Assembly (NCBI GenBank): GCA_036186865.1
Contig: AP025074.1
Span: 10,912,587 to 10,976,586 of the forward strand
Direction: 5' to 3'
DNA: 64,000 bases
Origin: Eustoma russellianum
Taxonomy: Eukaryota > Streptophyta > Magnoliopsida > Gentianales > Gentianaceae
This document shows positions 20,260-30,894 of the stretch, piece by piece. A model generated the notes under the pieces. It saw only the letters and a program-made list of their open reading frames with translations. It ran no database searches and had not been told where the DNA came from. How positions within the stretch are numbered: the first letter of the stretch is position 1; every line of letters starts with the position of its first letter. Position numbers and translations under genes: made by a program.

Positions 20260-21870
20260 CCAGGTTACTCTATTCCACCATATATCATTTCCTTTTCCGT
20301 TTGAGTCTAGTCATTTCAAGTTAAGTTGTGTCCTTCTTCTACCCCTCATTCTACACGCTATTTGTCTATGATTCATAAAAAAAAGGTCCAGGTTGTTTGA
20401 GTCATTTGCATTTTGTTGAGTGTTGTTCTTCATCATTCTAGCATCCTTGTTGATTCTTGTTCTAGTGTCACGTTTATCCAACTTGTGCATCAAACATCTG
20501 AAATTTTATCATTCAAACTTGAACAATTAGGTTTTGAGCATCTAGAGTACATTCAGCTATCTTTTTACTACAACCATCAGCCTATAAAGCTACCTCGGTT
20601 TCAAATCATCTTGTTGCTACCGAAACTTTTAGTTGGTGATGATTGTGTGCATCTTGTGATTCGCATTGTGATTGATTTCATGCTTTAAGTCAAGTAGTCC
20701 TACGTGTGTTTGTCTTCACAAGCCATATTCAACATCAAGAAAACCCTAAAACCAACCCAAAACCCACGGCCCAACCAACACCCACCTCAACCCAACCCTA
20801 AAACCCACCAACCAGATTCCAAACTACCTTATTTAAACTCTTAACAAAAAGCCCCAAACCAATTTTATAAAATAAAATCAGAATCAAAAGATTCTAACTC
20901 ATTCAAAAAACCCTAACCCTAGAATTTGAAATTTTGTTCAATTCTGTCCTACAACCATCCACTATCCAATCAAATCATCAATTACCAACCCAAATAGTCC
21001 ATTTACACCGCCAATTTAGTTCCCAAAACCCCATTCCGCAATTCCCAAAACGTTCAAAAAAAACCTAAATTGAAAAACATAACCCTAATCCCAATTCTGC
21101 CCTACCCCAATATCCCTCACTTTCCAAGGTTATTTTTGTTGCAATTCAAGGTTGCACACTACAATTTAAAGTCATTGCACTATTATGCCCAAAAACGAAA
21201 GTTCTGCGTCCAAAATGCATAAAATTTCAATTCTGCCCCTAGTAAAAAAGAAGATAGAATCTGAACCTTGCTGCCGTGAAATAGCAAGGAAGGGAAGAAA
21301 AAAACAAAAGAAGAAGAGAAAAGAAAAAGGGCAAAATGTTTGTGCTACATACAACCGTACTCCCACATCTTATTCTCCCTATTCTGCTCTTCTTGAATCA
21401 ATCACACACTTGGTTGCTCGATTATTGTATGACTTCAACCATTTTGTGGATAATAAGTGCATAGAATAAAAAATTGACTAAAGATTGCCCACGGAAACCC
21501 TTAGTTCATCTTTGGTTCAGCCTTATACATCAATTTTGCTTGCTTATTTTCTTTGAATCTTAGTAGAAAGTTCAAGTTTGTGTCCATTTCACTTAATTCT
21601 ATTTTGATGCTATTTGGTGCAACTTGAAAGCAAAAGGGAGAAACAAGTGGAGATCGTTGTGATTTAGAGAAGCATTGGCAACACACTTTCTTAATTGCTC
21701 ACTTTGAGCCTTCTTAACTTTAGGTTATCCAAGAAGCAAAGTGGTAAGAGAGTGGAAAGAAGAGAAACAGGAGTGTTCATAGTTTGTTTTTACTAATCAC
21801 TTAACGTTTGTTTGTCTTTGTGTTAGTTTGCTTCTTTCCTTTTTCTTTTTGTTTTCGTTCCTTAGGTAAA
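20260..21870 (+). other. Leader of element B
   Basis: No gene recognised. It matches the leader of element A from 20445 on, including the A/C-rich, telomere-motif part (about 20735-21240). Confidence 0.7.
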
Positions 21871-23100
21871 ATGGAGAGCAGCACTCATTCCGCTTCTAGC
21901 AAATCAAAGGAAGCCGAGACTTTGGACCACACGCAACAACAAATGCTGGAGATGCTCAAGAAACTAATGCACGACAATGAGGTAATCAAACATTGGTTGG
22001 AGGATGTTGAACGGAGCTACACGAGTGATGGCCAAGGTACAAGCAGGGCCGTTCCCCTACCATAACCTAGGTGTAACCCCCCAGAAGAAGTTGAGGATGA
22101 CAACCTTAGACCACCACACATCGAGGCAAGAAGTTTTATCCCTCCAACGCAACCAAGAAGGTACGCTCCAAGAAGGTACAATGATGATTATATTCCATTT
22201 GAGCATGATGATAATGACTTTGACGACCACCCTCCCCGTGGTTACCAAAGACACCAAAATCCCCTTTTCCCACAAGATGACGATTTTCTCAAAACAAAAA
22301 TAAATATTCCAACGTTTTATGGCAAAAGTAACGCGGAGGAATATTTGGAATGGGAAACGAAAGTGGACCTAATCTTTTCTTGTACCAATTACAGTGAATT
22401 ACAAAAAGTGAGGTACGCTTCTTTTGAGTTTTCTGGTTATGCACTAAATTGGTGGACAAATTCGTGTCGAAATAGAACTAAGACAAGACAACCGCCAATT
22501 GCCACTTGGGAAGAAATGAAGTTTGAAATGAGACAACGTTTTATTCCAAACAATTATGAGAGTTCTATTTTCACAAGTTTCCAAAACTTAAGACAAGGGT
22601 CCAAAAGTGTAGACGAGTATCACAAAGAGTTAGAAATTTTGTTGGAAAGGTCTAACTTGCAGGAACCCGAAGAAGCCACCAAGGCTCGTTTCTTACATGG
22701 TCTAAACAGGGAGATTGCGCAAAGGGTTGACCTTCAACCTTATCTCGACCTCACAACCATGGTCCATATGGCAGAAAAGATTGAACACCAATTAAAGGTA
22801 CGTAGTTCCTCTAATTTCAATTCCAATTATCGTACTAATCAATCTTCATCAAGGTTTTTCAGCAAGCCTTCAGGAACAGGCAGTTCACGGCCTACAGGAG
22901 GCCAAACACGTGACCAAGGTGCATCACAAAGGACAGACAACCGTGTGCAGTCCACACAAAGACAAGATGAACGCAGCCAACAAAAGGCTCCTACCGGAAA
23001 TTCTTCTGATTTCTCAAACAGGTTTAGGGACATTAAATGATATAAATGTCAAGGACGTGGTCAGATAGGAAAAGAGTGTCCTAATGCAAAATGAATCAAG
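21871..23100 (+). pseudogene. gag of element B, broken
   Basis: ATG at 21871. The first 65 codons end at a TAA near 22063 (CAA in A). The main capsid part is open from 22345 to 23040 (231 codons) and includes the Ser/Gln-rich linker that A has lost. It ends at TGA 23038, exactly where the first cysteine of the zinc knuckle should be, and the knuckle histidine is glutamine (GRGQIGKEC). The TGA is shared with A. Confidence 0.85.
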
Positions 23101-23124
23101 TTAATTGAGGAGACAAACAAATAT

Positions 23125-23745
23125 GTGTCTGAGTCCAAGCATGAAAACGAATCTGAGCATGATCATGAAATTGAACCTGAAGAGGATCTAGGCGCATTAG
23201 ATGATTTTGACACTAAGGAGTTTCTTGTTGTGCGCAGAGCTTTAAATGCATATCCGAAATTAGATGATCACGAACAACATAGTGAAAACATTTTCCATAT
23301 TCATTGCATGATAAATGGTAAAGTGTGCACCATGATCATTGATTCCGGTTCTTGTGCGAATGTGGCTAGCATTGGTAAGAAAACTGAATTTGCCTATGAC
23401 TAATCATCTGCATCCTTACAAGCTTGCATGGTTAAATGATTGCGGTGAAGTTAGCGTAAGTAAACAAGTTTTGATTTCTTTTAGCATTGGTAGTTACAAG
23501 ATGATGTTTTATGTGATGTTGCACCAATGCATGCTAGTCATCTCTTACTTGGTAGGCCATGGCAATTTGATCGACATGTGACATATGATGGATATTTGAA
23601 TCGTTATTCTTTCAAGTTGAATGGAAAACTTTACAAGTTGCATGAACTTCCACCACACAAAGTCCACGAGATCACCAACGCATGTCTAAGTCTAGGGCCG
23701 ATCCTAAGGAAAAAGAAGCTGAGAGAAAATTCGTGGAATGCATGA
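23125..23745 (+). pseudogene. Protease region of element B, frameshifted
   Basis: DSGSCANVAS is present near 23341, but a few bases missing at about 23372 (compare 15655-15663) and another lost base near 23500 shift the frame. The LLLGRPW block lies near 23545 in a different frame. Confidence 0.85.
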
Positions 23746-24000
23746 AAAGTGAGAACAAAAAACAAGAGAGCAAGGGAAAAGAGGTAGTGCCCATAGGAGT
23801 CACCAAGTCAAAAAAAAGTGTGGGTATTTTGCAAAGAAAAAAGAGGTCACACGAGCCCTTTATAGCAACCAAACCGTCCTCATTCTCATTCCAAGGCGTG
23901 TCACCTTTCCCTAGAAGAACTCCCACCAAACTTACCTACCTCAGTTGCATCCCTTATCCAAGAGTAAGAAGTTCTATTTCCCTCCGATCCACCATCCAGA

Positions 24001-25264
24001 TTACCACCCATTAGAGGAATAGAACACCAAATTGATTTTGTCCCAGGAGCCGCGTTACCAAATCGCCCAGCCTATCGAGCCAACCCCGAAGAAACCAAGG
24101 AAATCCAAAGGCAAGTAGAGGAGCTCCTAGTGAGTGGACAAGTCCGAGAGAGCCTAAGCCCATCCGCCGTCCCTGTCATTTTAGTACCCAAAAAGGATGG
24201 AACTTGGAGAATGTGTACTGATTGACGTGCCATAAACAAAATTACCGTTAAGTATAGGTACCCCATACCTAGGCTAGATGATATGCTGGATATGTTACAC
24301 GGATCTAAATTCTTCACCAAAATCGACCTTAAGCAGGGGTACTTCCAGGTACGCATTAGAGAAGGAGACAAATGGAAGATTGCATTCAAAACCAAATTTG
24401 GGTTCTATGAGTGGTTAGTGATGATGCCCTTCGGGCTCACCAACGCCTCTAGCACCTTTATGAGGCTAATGAATGAAGTCTTACATGTTCATAGGACGAT
24501 TTGTTGTTTTTTATTTTGACGATATCCTAATCTATTCCCAAACCATAGAAGATCATCTTGACCACATTAGGGCCGTTTTTGAGAAGCTTAAGCAAGAACA
24601 ACTTTACGCCAACTTTAAAAGTGCTCTTTTTTTTGGAACGTGTAGTTTCCCTAGGCTTTGTCATTTTGGCTGAGGGAGTAGAAATGGATGAGGAGAAGGT
24701 TAGCTCAATTGTGGAGTGGCCTATACCTAAGAATGTAGGGGAAGTTCGCAGCATCCATGGACTTGCAAGTTTTTGTAGACGATTTGTCAAAGATTTTCTT
24801 CTGTAGCTATACCCCTAAATAAAATTGTGAAAAAAGATGTACCTTTTAGGTGGGAAGAGCCACAACAACAGGTATTTGATGAGCTTAAACGTAGGCTAAC
24901 CACTGCATCCATACTTAGGTTACCAAATTTTGACGAGACTTTTGAGATCGAGTGTGATGCAAGTGGAGTGGGTATAGGCGTAGTTTTGACCCAAGGTAAG
25001 AAACCCATAGCCTACTTTAGTGAGAAGTAGAAAGGCGCTGCATTGAATTGCTGTACCTATGACAAGGAACTTTATGCCCTCGCGAGTTCCCTACAAACTT
25101 GGCAACACTATCTTCAACCTAAAGAGTTTGTGATCCACACTGACCACGAAAGCCTTAAGTATCTTAAAGGACAAGGAAAGTTGAACAAGAGACATGCCAA
25201 ATGGGTAGAGTACATAGAACAATTCCCTTATGTGATAAGTACAAACAAGAAAAGGACAATATAG
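24001..25264 (+). pseudogene. RT and RNase H of element B, stops and frameshifts
   Basis: The catalytic YFDD is at 24512-24523. Breaks are TGA at 24223 (TGC in A), one-base changes near 24490 and 24620, TAG at 24804 and TAG at 25027. The stops differ from those of A, so each copy decayed partly on its own. Confidence 0.88.
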
Positions 25265-25296
25265 TTGTTGATGCCCTCTCTAGGAGATACACATAA

Positions 25297-26573
25297 GTGA
25301 CTACATTATCCTCACGCTTCTTAGGATTCGAATCCTTTAAGGAATTGTACCAAATGACCATGACTTTGGCACCATTTTCGAGGCATGTAAAGAGGCACCA
25401 TTTGGGAAATTTTACATACATGAGGGTTATCTTTTCAAAGAACATAAGTTGTGTGTTCCCCAATCATCCCTACGAGAAGCATTGACTAGAGAAGCCTATG
25501 GGGGAGGTTTAATGGGTCATTTCGGAGTATTCAATACCCTTGAAACTCTTAAGGAACATTTCTATTGGCCCCACATGAGAGTAAACGTTGAGAGGTTGTG
25601 TGGTAGTTGCATCACTTGCAAACAAGCAAAATCCAAGTCCCAACCACATGGCCTTTACACGCCTTTACCCATACCTGATTCCCCTTAGATTGACCTTTCC
25701 ATGGACTTTGTTTTAGGACTTTCTAGGTCTCGATGAGGGCGCGATAGCATTTATGTTGTGGTTGACCGATTTTCAAATATGGCACATTTCATTGCATGTA
25801 GGAAAGTTGATGACGCCACACATATTGCTGATTTGTTCTTCAAAGAAATTGTGAGATTGCATGGCGTGCCACGTACAATTGTAAGTGATAGAGATACGAA
25901 ATTTTTGAGTCATTTTTGGCGTGTTTTGTGGGCCAAACTTGGTACACAATTGTTGTTTTCAACCACTGCACACCCACAAACTGATGGACAAACTGAAGTC
26001 ATTAATCGTACTCTTTCTCAACTTTTGCATGCCATTTTGCAAAAACATATACAATATTGGGAAGATTGTTTACCATATATCAAATTTGCATATAATAGGA
26101 GTGTCCATCACGGTACCTTGCATAGTCCATTTGAAATCATGTATGGTTTTAACCCCTTGTCTCCCCTTGATTTGATCCCTATTCCCGTGCATGAACGTTC
26201 AAGTCTTGATGGTAAACAAAAAGCGGAAAAGATAAAGAAACTGCATGAACAAGTTAAAACACAACTTGAAAAGAAAAACAAAGCTTATGAAAGACGAGCT
26301 AAGAAACATCAAAAACGAGTTGTGTTTAAACCTGGTGATTTAGTGTGGTTACATTTGCGTAAAGAAAGATTTCACCATGAGCGAAAATCAAAACTGTTAC
26401 CTAGAGGAGATGGACCTTTCAAAGTTTTGAAACGCATAGGTGACAATGGATACATCCTTGATCTTCCTGAAAGGTATTGTACCATTTCACCTACTTTTAA
26501 TGTTGCAGACCTCACCCCTTTCACTGATGACCTTTTTGATTCGAGGACGAATCCTTTTGACGAGGGGGATTGA
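25297..26573 (+). pseudogene. Integrase of element B, two nonsense codons
   Basis: The zinc domain and catalytic core match element A. TAG at 25686 (TGG in A) and a TGA near 25734 (GGA in A) interrupt 25449-25757; from 25758 the frame is open for 271 codons, includes the second Asp and the Glu (HPQTDGQTEV), and ends at the LTR edge. Confidence 0.9.
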
Positions 26574-27996
26574 TGAGGATCAAGGGTCCCATCAGGGGGT
26601 CAAGGGCCCTATGACAAGAAGGAGTGCGAGAGAACTTTGTCTTGTTTAAGCATGTTCAAGATGAACCTAAGGTTCCATGGGTTCACTTCATTGAACCCAC
26701 CCTTTGACCGTTTTATGAGTAGGGCGTATGTGTGCTTTCTTTATTTTGAATTTTATCTTGTTTTCTTGTGATCTTCGTTTTATGTGTTTGATTTGTAGGT
26801 AAATTAAGTACATGAAAGATTCAAATGAAATGAAGGCCCAAAAAAACCAATATAGCCGTGTGTTGCAACATGGGAGACAAAAGGAATGTTGTCTTGAAGA
26901 CAATGTTTGTCTCCGCAAAGACAATTCAAATGTGTCCTAGATGGAATTCCTTGTCCAAATTGAAATCAAAATCATCTCCAAAGATCACAAAAGGGCTGGC
27001 CACTTTGAATGCAAGGATGAAGTTCTACTTGAATTAGAACTTGAAGATAAACTTGAATTTAAATTCAACCATGATTTGAATTCAAGTTTCATCCAATAGG
27101 AGACTTAAATTTCAAGAAGTTTTCAGTCTATTTTTCCAGCCTTGGGCATGCCAACTTGAAGGATAATGAAGACGAGATCACAATTCAAAGTTGAATCCAA
27201 GTTTGAATTCAAATTCAAATCCAATTTGAATTCAATCTTCAACCAACATTTGAATTCAACATCTCAGCCACTTGAAGTCCCTCCCACACGCCATTTCATC
27301 CATTCACACGCCAACTTGGAGATCAAAAGAGATGGGATCACAATTCAAAGATCGAATTCAAGTTTGAAGTCAAATTCAAATTCAATTTGAATTCAATCTT
27401 CATCCAACCTTTGAATTCGATTCCAACCACTTCATCTACATCAAATCAAGTCTCCAACACCATCTTCATCATCATACATGGACAGATACATCAAGGATAG
27501 GATCTTGCAAGATTTTCAAATGTTATCTAGAATTTGTCTTAGATTTAAATTCAAACAATTTTTAAATTTCAAGTTCATTTCAAATGCTTTCTAGATACTT
27601 TCTTTAGAGATAACACCTGGTTATCTACATAGCTTTAGGCGTCTATAAATAGGCCCTTTTGGCCGAAATTGAGAAACAACATTTGATGAATAACAATTCT
27701 TGATATTTTCTTCACTTTGTGTGAGACTTTGTTTTCTTGGTTTTGCATTAAAAACCTAAGTTAAGATCCTTCAAATTTGAGCATTTTGAAGGTGTTGCCA
27801 TTGCTAAAAGGTGCCGTCCAGGAGGGTCATGTTGGTTTACCTGATCAACGACCATCTTGAAGTGTTGGTCTTGCTCATTTGATCCACACGTTTTTATCAC
27901 TAAGGAAGCAAGGGGAAGTCTTCTTCCTTGTGCCTAACCCTTTGTGAAGGACGTTTGGAAGGTGGAATTGTTGGAGCCCACGCCTTGCACGTATCA
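26571..27996 (+). repeat. LTR 3 of CRM-like array (1426 bp)
   Basis: Starts TGATGAGGATCA after a purine tract and ends GCACGTATCA. It lacks a short duplication found at the start of LTR 1 and LTR 2. It is followed by a copia gag fragment, so the array landed in, or recombined with, that element. Confidence 0.93.
27644..27651 (+). promoter_or_regulatory. TATA box in LTR 3
   Basis: TATAAATA, same context as in the other two LTRs. Confidence 0.7.
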
Positions 27997-28363
27997 GTAC
28001 ATTTCTTTGACAGCTTCCTAGATTTCAACTGCTATCTCATACATTTTGAAATCATCACTTATTTCAGGAATCATAGACCTGATTAGACATGACATGATCA
28101 TATTATTTTCATATTTCCATATCCTATACTTAGGACTTGAGACATCTGTATGGTGATGGTTCTATACAAGTAGTATTCTTTCCCTCTGCCAGCAACATAC
28201 ATTTCGACTCCACTTGACCAAGACAAGAAATTATCACCATTTAACTTATGATTGGTGATAATAGATGAAGAATCATCAATGGCATGTGGCAAGTAGTCCC
28301 TTCTTCAGTAGTTTTCTACATAGCTCGAGGAATAGAAGCAGCAGATTCAATAGTTTGAGACAT
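27997..28363 (-). pseudogene. Copia gag N-terminus, truncated (copia-1)
   Basis: On the minus strand an ATG at 28363 follows the primer site. The frame breaks early, but 28098-28292 encodes ITNHKLNGDNFLSWS...AGRGKEYYL, the hallmark start of plant copia gag proteins. The rest of the element is missing: the fragment is cut by the CRM-like LTR at 27996. Confidence 0.75.
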
Positions 28364-28427
28364 GATTGTCAAATTATCAAATTTTCAAAAATTTCCAACT
28401 TTTGCACGATATGATCTTGAGGATTAT

Positions 28428-28440
28428 GGCTCTGATACCA
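28428..28440 (-). other. Primer binding site of copia-1
   Basis: On the minus strand this reads TGGTATCAGAGCC, complementary to initiator Met tRNA, eight bases from the LTR end, as is common in copia elements. Confidence 0.85.
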
Positions 28441-28448
28441 TATAGAAA

Positions 28449-28703
28449 TGTTAAGAAGTTGGTTTAAGGCAGAAAAAAAGAAGAAGTCTTTTGAAAGGCT
28501 GAACATTCAGTCTTATTCATCAAGGCACGAAGTGTGCGTATATATACAAGTATGAAAGACAGCCGTTCCAAAGGCTAGTTTACATATTCTTTTACCCAAT
28601 GAATATTTACATGATCTTTGCACATCTGACGTGACTAAAACTATACACTCTATAATCTACATATTAAGCTATCTGAATATACAATTTACGCATAATTAAA
28701 ACA
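28449..28703 (-). repeat. 5' LTR of copia-1, outer edge uncertain
   Basis: The inner edge (minus strand ...CTTCTTAACA) is at 28449. A TATA-like GTATATATAC (near 28538) and an AATAAGA-type signal (near 28517) lie inside. The outer edge is not fixed because no second LTR is present; CA at 28703 or 28710 would give about 255-262 bp. Confidence 0.5.
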
Positions 28704-28710
28704 ATTATCA

Positions 28711-29354
28711 ATAAGAGATTAATAGATAATAGAGGTGTTCGACGCAGTGAGCAATATGTTCAACGTAATGCCAGGCGCTATGTTGCTGTTGTGTTGTTGC
28801 TCTTCCTGTCTTAGAACAGCAACCATATATGCTTCTTCATCTTCAGCCTGATCCTCATTTTGTTGGCTTGAAGTGTTGCATCTAGTCTGAATATTTCCAT
28901 AGTTAAGACATATAAAAGTGTGGTTTTACGCTTATGTACTCTACTCATGTATCTTGTACGCTTCTATACTATAAGAATATTTTCCTTTAGTTTTGGAAAT
29001 ATTGTTCTGAGAATAGAAAGATCAAAAATTTTCATGGCCTGCTATGCAGAGCTTGGTTTTACGTCGAATATTAACCATTATATTGGGTGCGTGTCCAGGA
29101 AATGAATTCCGAAGACGAATTCTGGCTCGGCAAGTTGGATAGCCCCATAGAAGACGTAGGCAAAGCACAACCTCCTATCTATCAGGTCTCATGAGAAACT
29201 CCGGTTGTCCCTATGTCAGTCTTTCCATGGGACACCTCAACAACCCACAGGTAGCTCCAGCTGTGGCATATGACTCCTACCAGTTTAGGACAAATATCCA
29301 GATATAGGTAGCAGCAGGAATAGTGTAATTGATTGGGCATTCCCTGTATGGTGC
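28711..29354. other. Unassigned spacer
   Basis: Between copia-1 and the Tat-lineage LTR. It probably holds fragments of older repeats. I see no domain, and the short frames on either strand are not convincing. Confidence 0.4.
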
Positions 29355-30056
29355 TGATGAGACTAAAGTTCACCTGCTCGGATAAGACAAGACTTCCAAG
29401 TTAGTCAATAACGGTCAAAGTAAGTCCACCTCGGTCAGTTGACCCGCCAGCCTCGGCAAGACAGAGTCCCATCTCAGTTCTTGGTCAGCTCGGCCATTCT
29501 ATCAGATGTAAGGTCAGACTGCTCTAGCTAAATCAGCTCGCCTTAAGTGTCCCTCTTACTCAACTTCCTATGAAGCACCTCAGATTGGCATGTACCCGAC
29601 CCGATCATAACATGGTCATACCTACTCAGCCCAGCTCGGCAGATTTCATTGTTCCTTTTGGTGAAACCACAGTGTGCTTCGGCAGACCTAGCTCGGACAT
29701 AGTATGCCTAAGCAAAGTCCTGCCACATAGCAAGCTTGGCCTTCTAGCCTGACACGTGGCGCCACTTGGCCCTAATGCAACCCAAGACTGCTAACAGAGC
29801 AGCCATTTATCTCCACATGTCAGCCATGTAAGGGAGAACAGCCAGCACGGCAAATATCAGCTGTTGCGTGGGAATCATGCAAGGCAACACTGCCACCTAG
29901 ACAACCAAGTGTCATCATGATCTCTATTATGGGACATGCAGCTCTTAGCTTCGACCGCTATAAATAGAAGATTCATCAGCATAAACAGAAAAAAGTTCTA
30001 TTTAAGCCAAATCCAAGCCACTTCCAGTCTAAATGGCACCTCAGACTCGATAGTCC
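29355..30056 (+). repeat. 5' LTR of element E (at least 702 bp)
   Basis: Starts TGATGAGAC. It is similar to 44756-45490 up to GATAGTCC at 30056, where the right copy is cut, so the true LTR is longer. TATAAATAG lies at 29959. Repeated CTCGGC and CAGCTCGG words give it a distinctive composition. Confidence 0.8.
29959..29966 (+). promoter_or_regulatory. TATA box in 5' LTR of element E
   Basis: TATAAATA. The counterpart at about 45393 reads TATAAATT. Confidence 0.65.
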
Positions 30057-30324
30057 TCGGCTTGGCCATAGCCGTGCCTCAGCAGACCCACATAAAAAGG
30101 TTTGTACAGCATTTGATTCCAGCATATGCTATACACTAAAATGCCCACAAATGACTTGAGCGTCGAAGAGTTTTCCCCAGGGCATTGACCCTGGGCGTCT
30201 AACGTTACCTTTTCTTCTCAGGTTCCATAGACAGACTCTAACGGAGAGCTGACGACATACCACAGGGATTGTCTCCAATCCACCTGTTGAAGATCCGACT
30301 TCATCATCCACCTGGTGAAGATCT
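30057..30324 (+). other. End of LTR and leader of element E
   Basis: Contains a GGCATTGACCCTGGGC block and then a direct repeat CCACCTG(T/G)TGAAGATC. I could not identify a primer site. The sequence resumes after the nested insertions at 39708 with GATCCGACTTCATCATC. Confidence 0.5.
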
Positions 30325-30894
30325 TGTTAGTGTATGTGCCATAGGCCACGATTTGGATATTTATGTTATACATTTATTATTAATAAAAGAGGTTTTATTA
30401 TCATTATTATTGGTTAGTATGTTACACAATTTTGATATATTTCCCTGATTCATTATTGTTATAGAGATAAAATAATTTATAATCAGTATGAGTATTGATT
30501 TAATAATCATGAGATGATTATGTTTATGGTGATATAAATCAATCTCATAGATACTTGTTAGGGAACAGTGTATTGGATAGACCCCGTCATGAGATTACTA
30601 CATGGATTAGCGTCATAAGTAAATCTCATGAACAGTGTATTGGATAGACCTATCGTTTTTAATATTAATAATATTAATATTGGATATTAATTATTATTAT
30701 TATTTTTTGTTATATATATATATTTATATCATTGGATAATAACAATAGAATCCATATCTAATATGGATTTTGATTGGTTTTATCTAATCCTAATAGAATC
30801 CGTATTTGGTACGGATTATGATTGGCATTAACCAATCCGATCTGGAATCGGATTTTGATATCTATATATATGTATATAGCCTGGTGTGTCTCGT

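Larger units (their letters stand above)
10659..27996 (+). mobile_element. Tandem array of CRM-like chromovirus units: pol-LTR-A-LTR-B-LTR
   Basis: Three LTRs of one family (11512, 18786, 26571) are separated by two full-length interiors in the same orientation, with a truncated pol before the first. Each LTR starts TGATGAGGATCA; the complete ones end TTGCACGTATCA. An LTR shared by neighbouring interiors is the expected product of unequal recombination between LTRs of two copies. Assignment to the CRM lineage is tentative: it rests on TGATG LTR ends, a Met-tRNA primer site, integrase without a recognisable chromodomain, and an integrase frame reaching the LTR. All RT regions carry stops. Confidence 0.8.
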
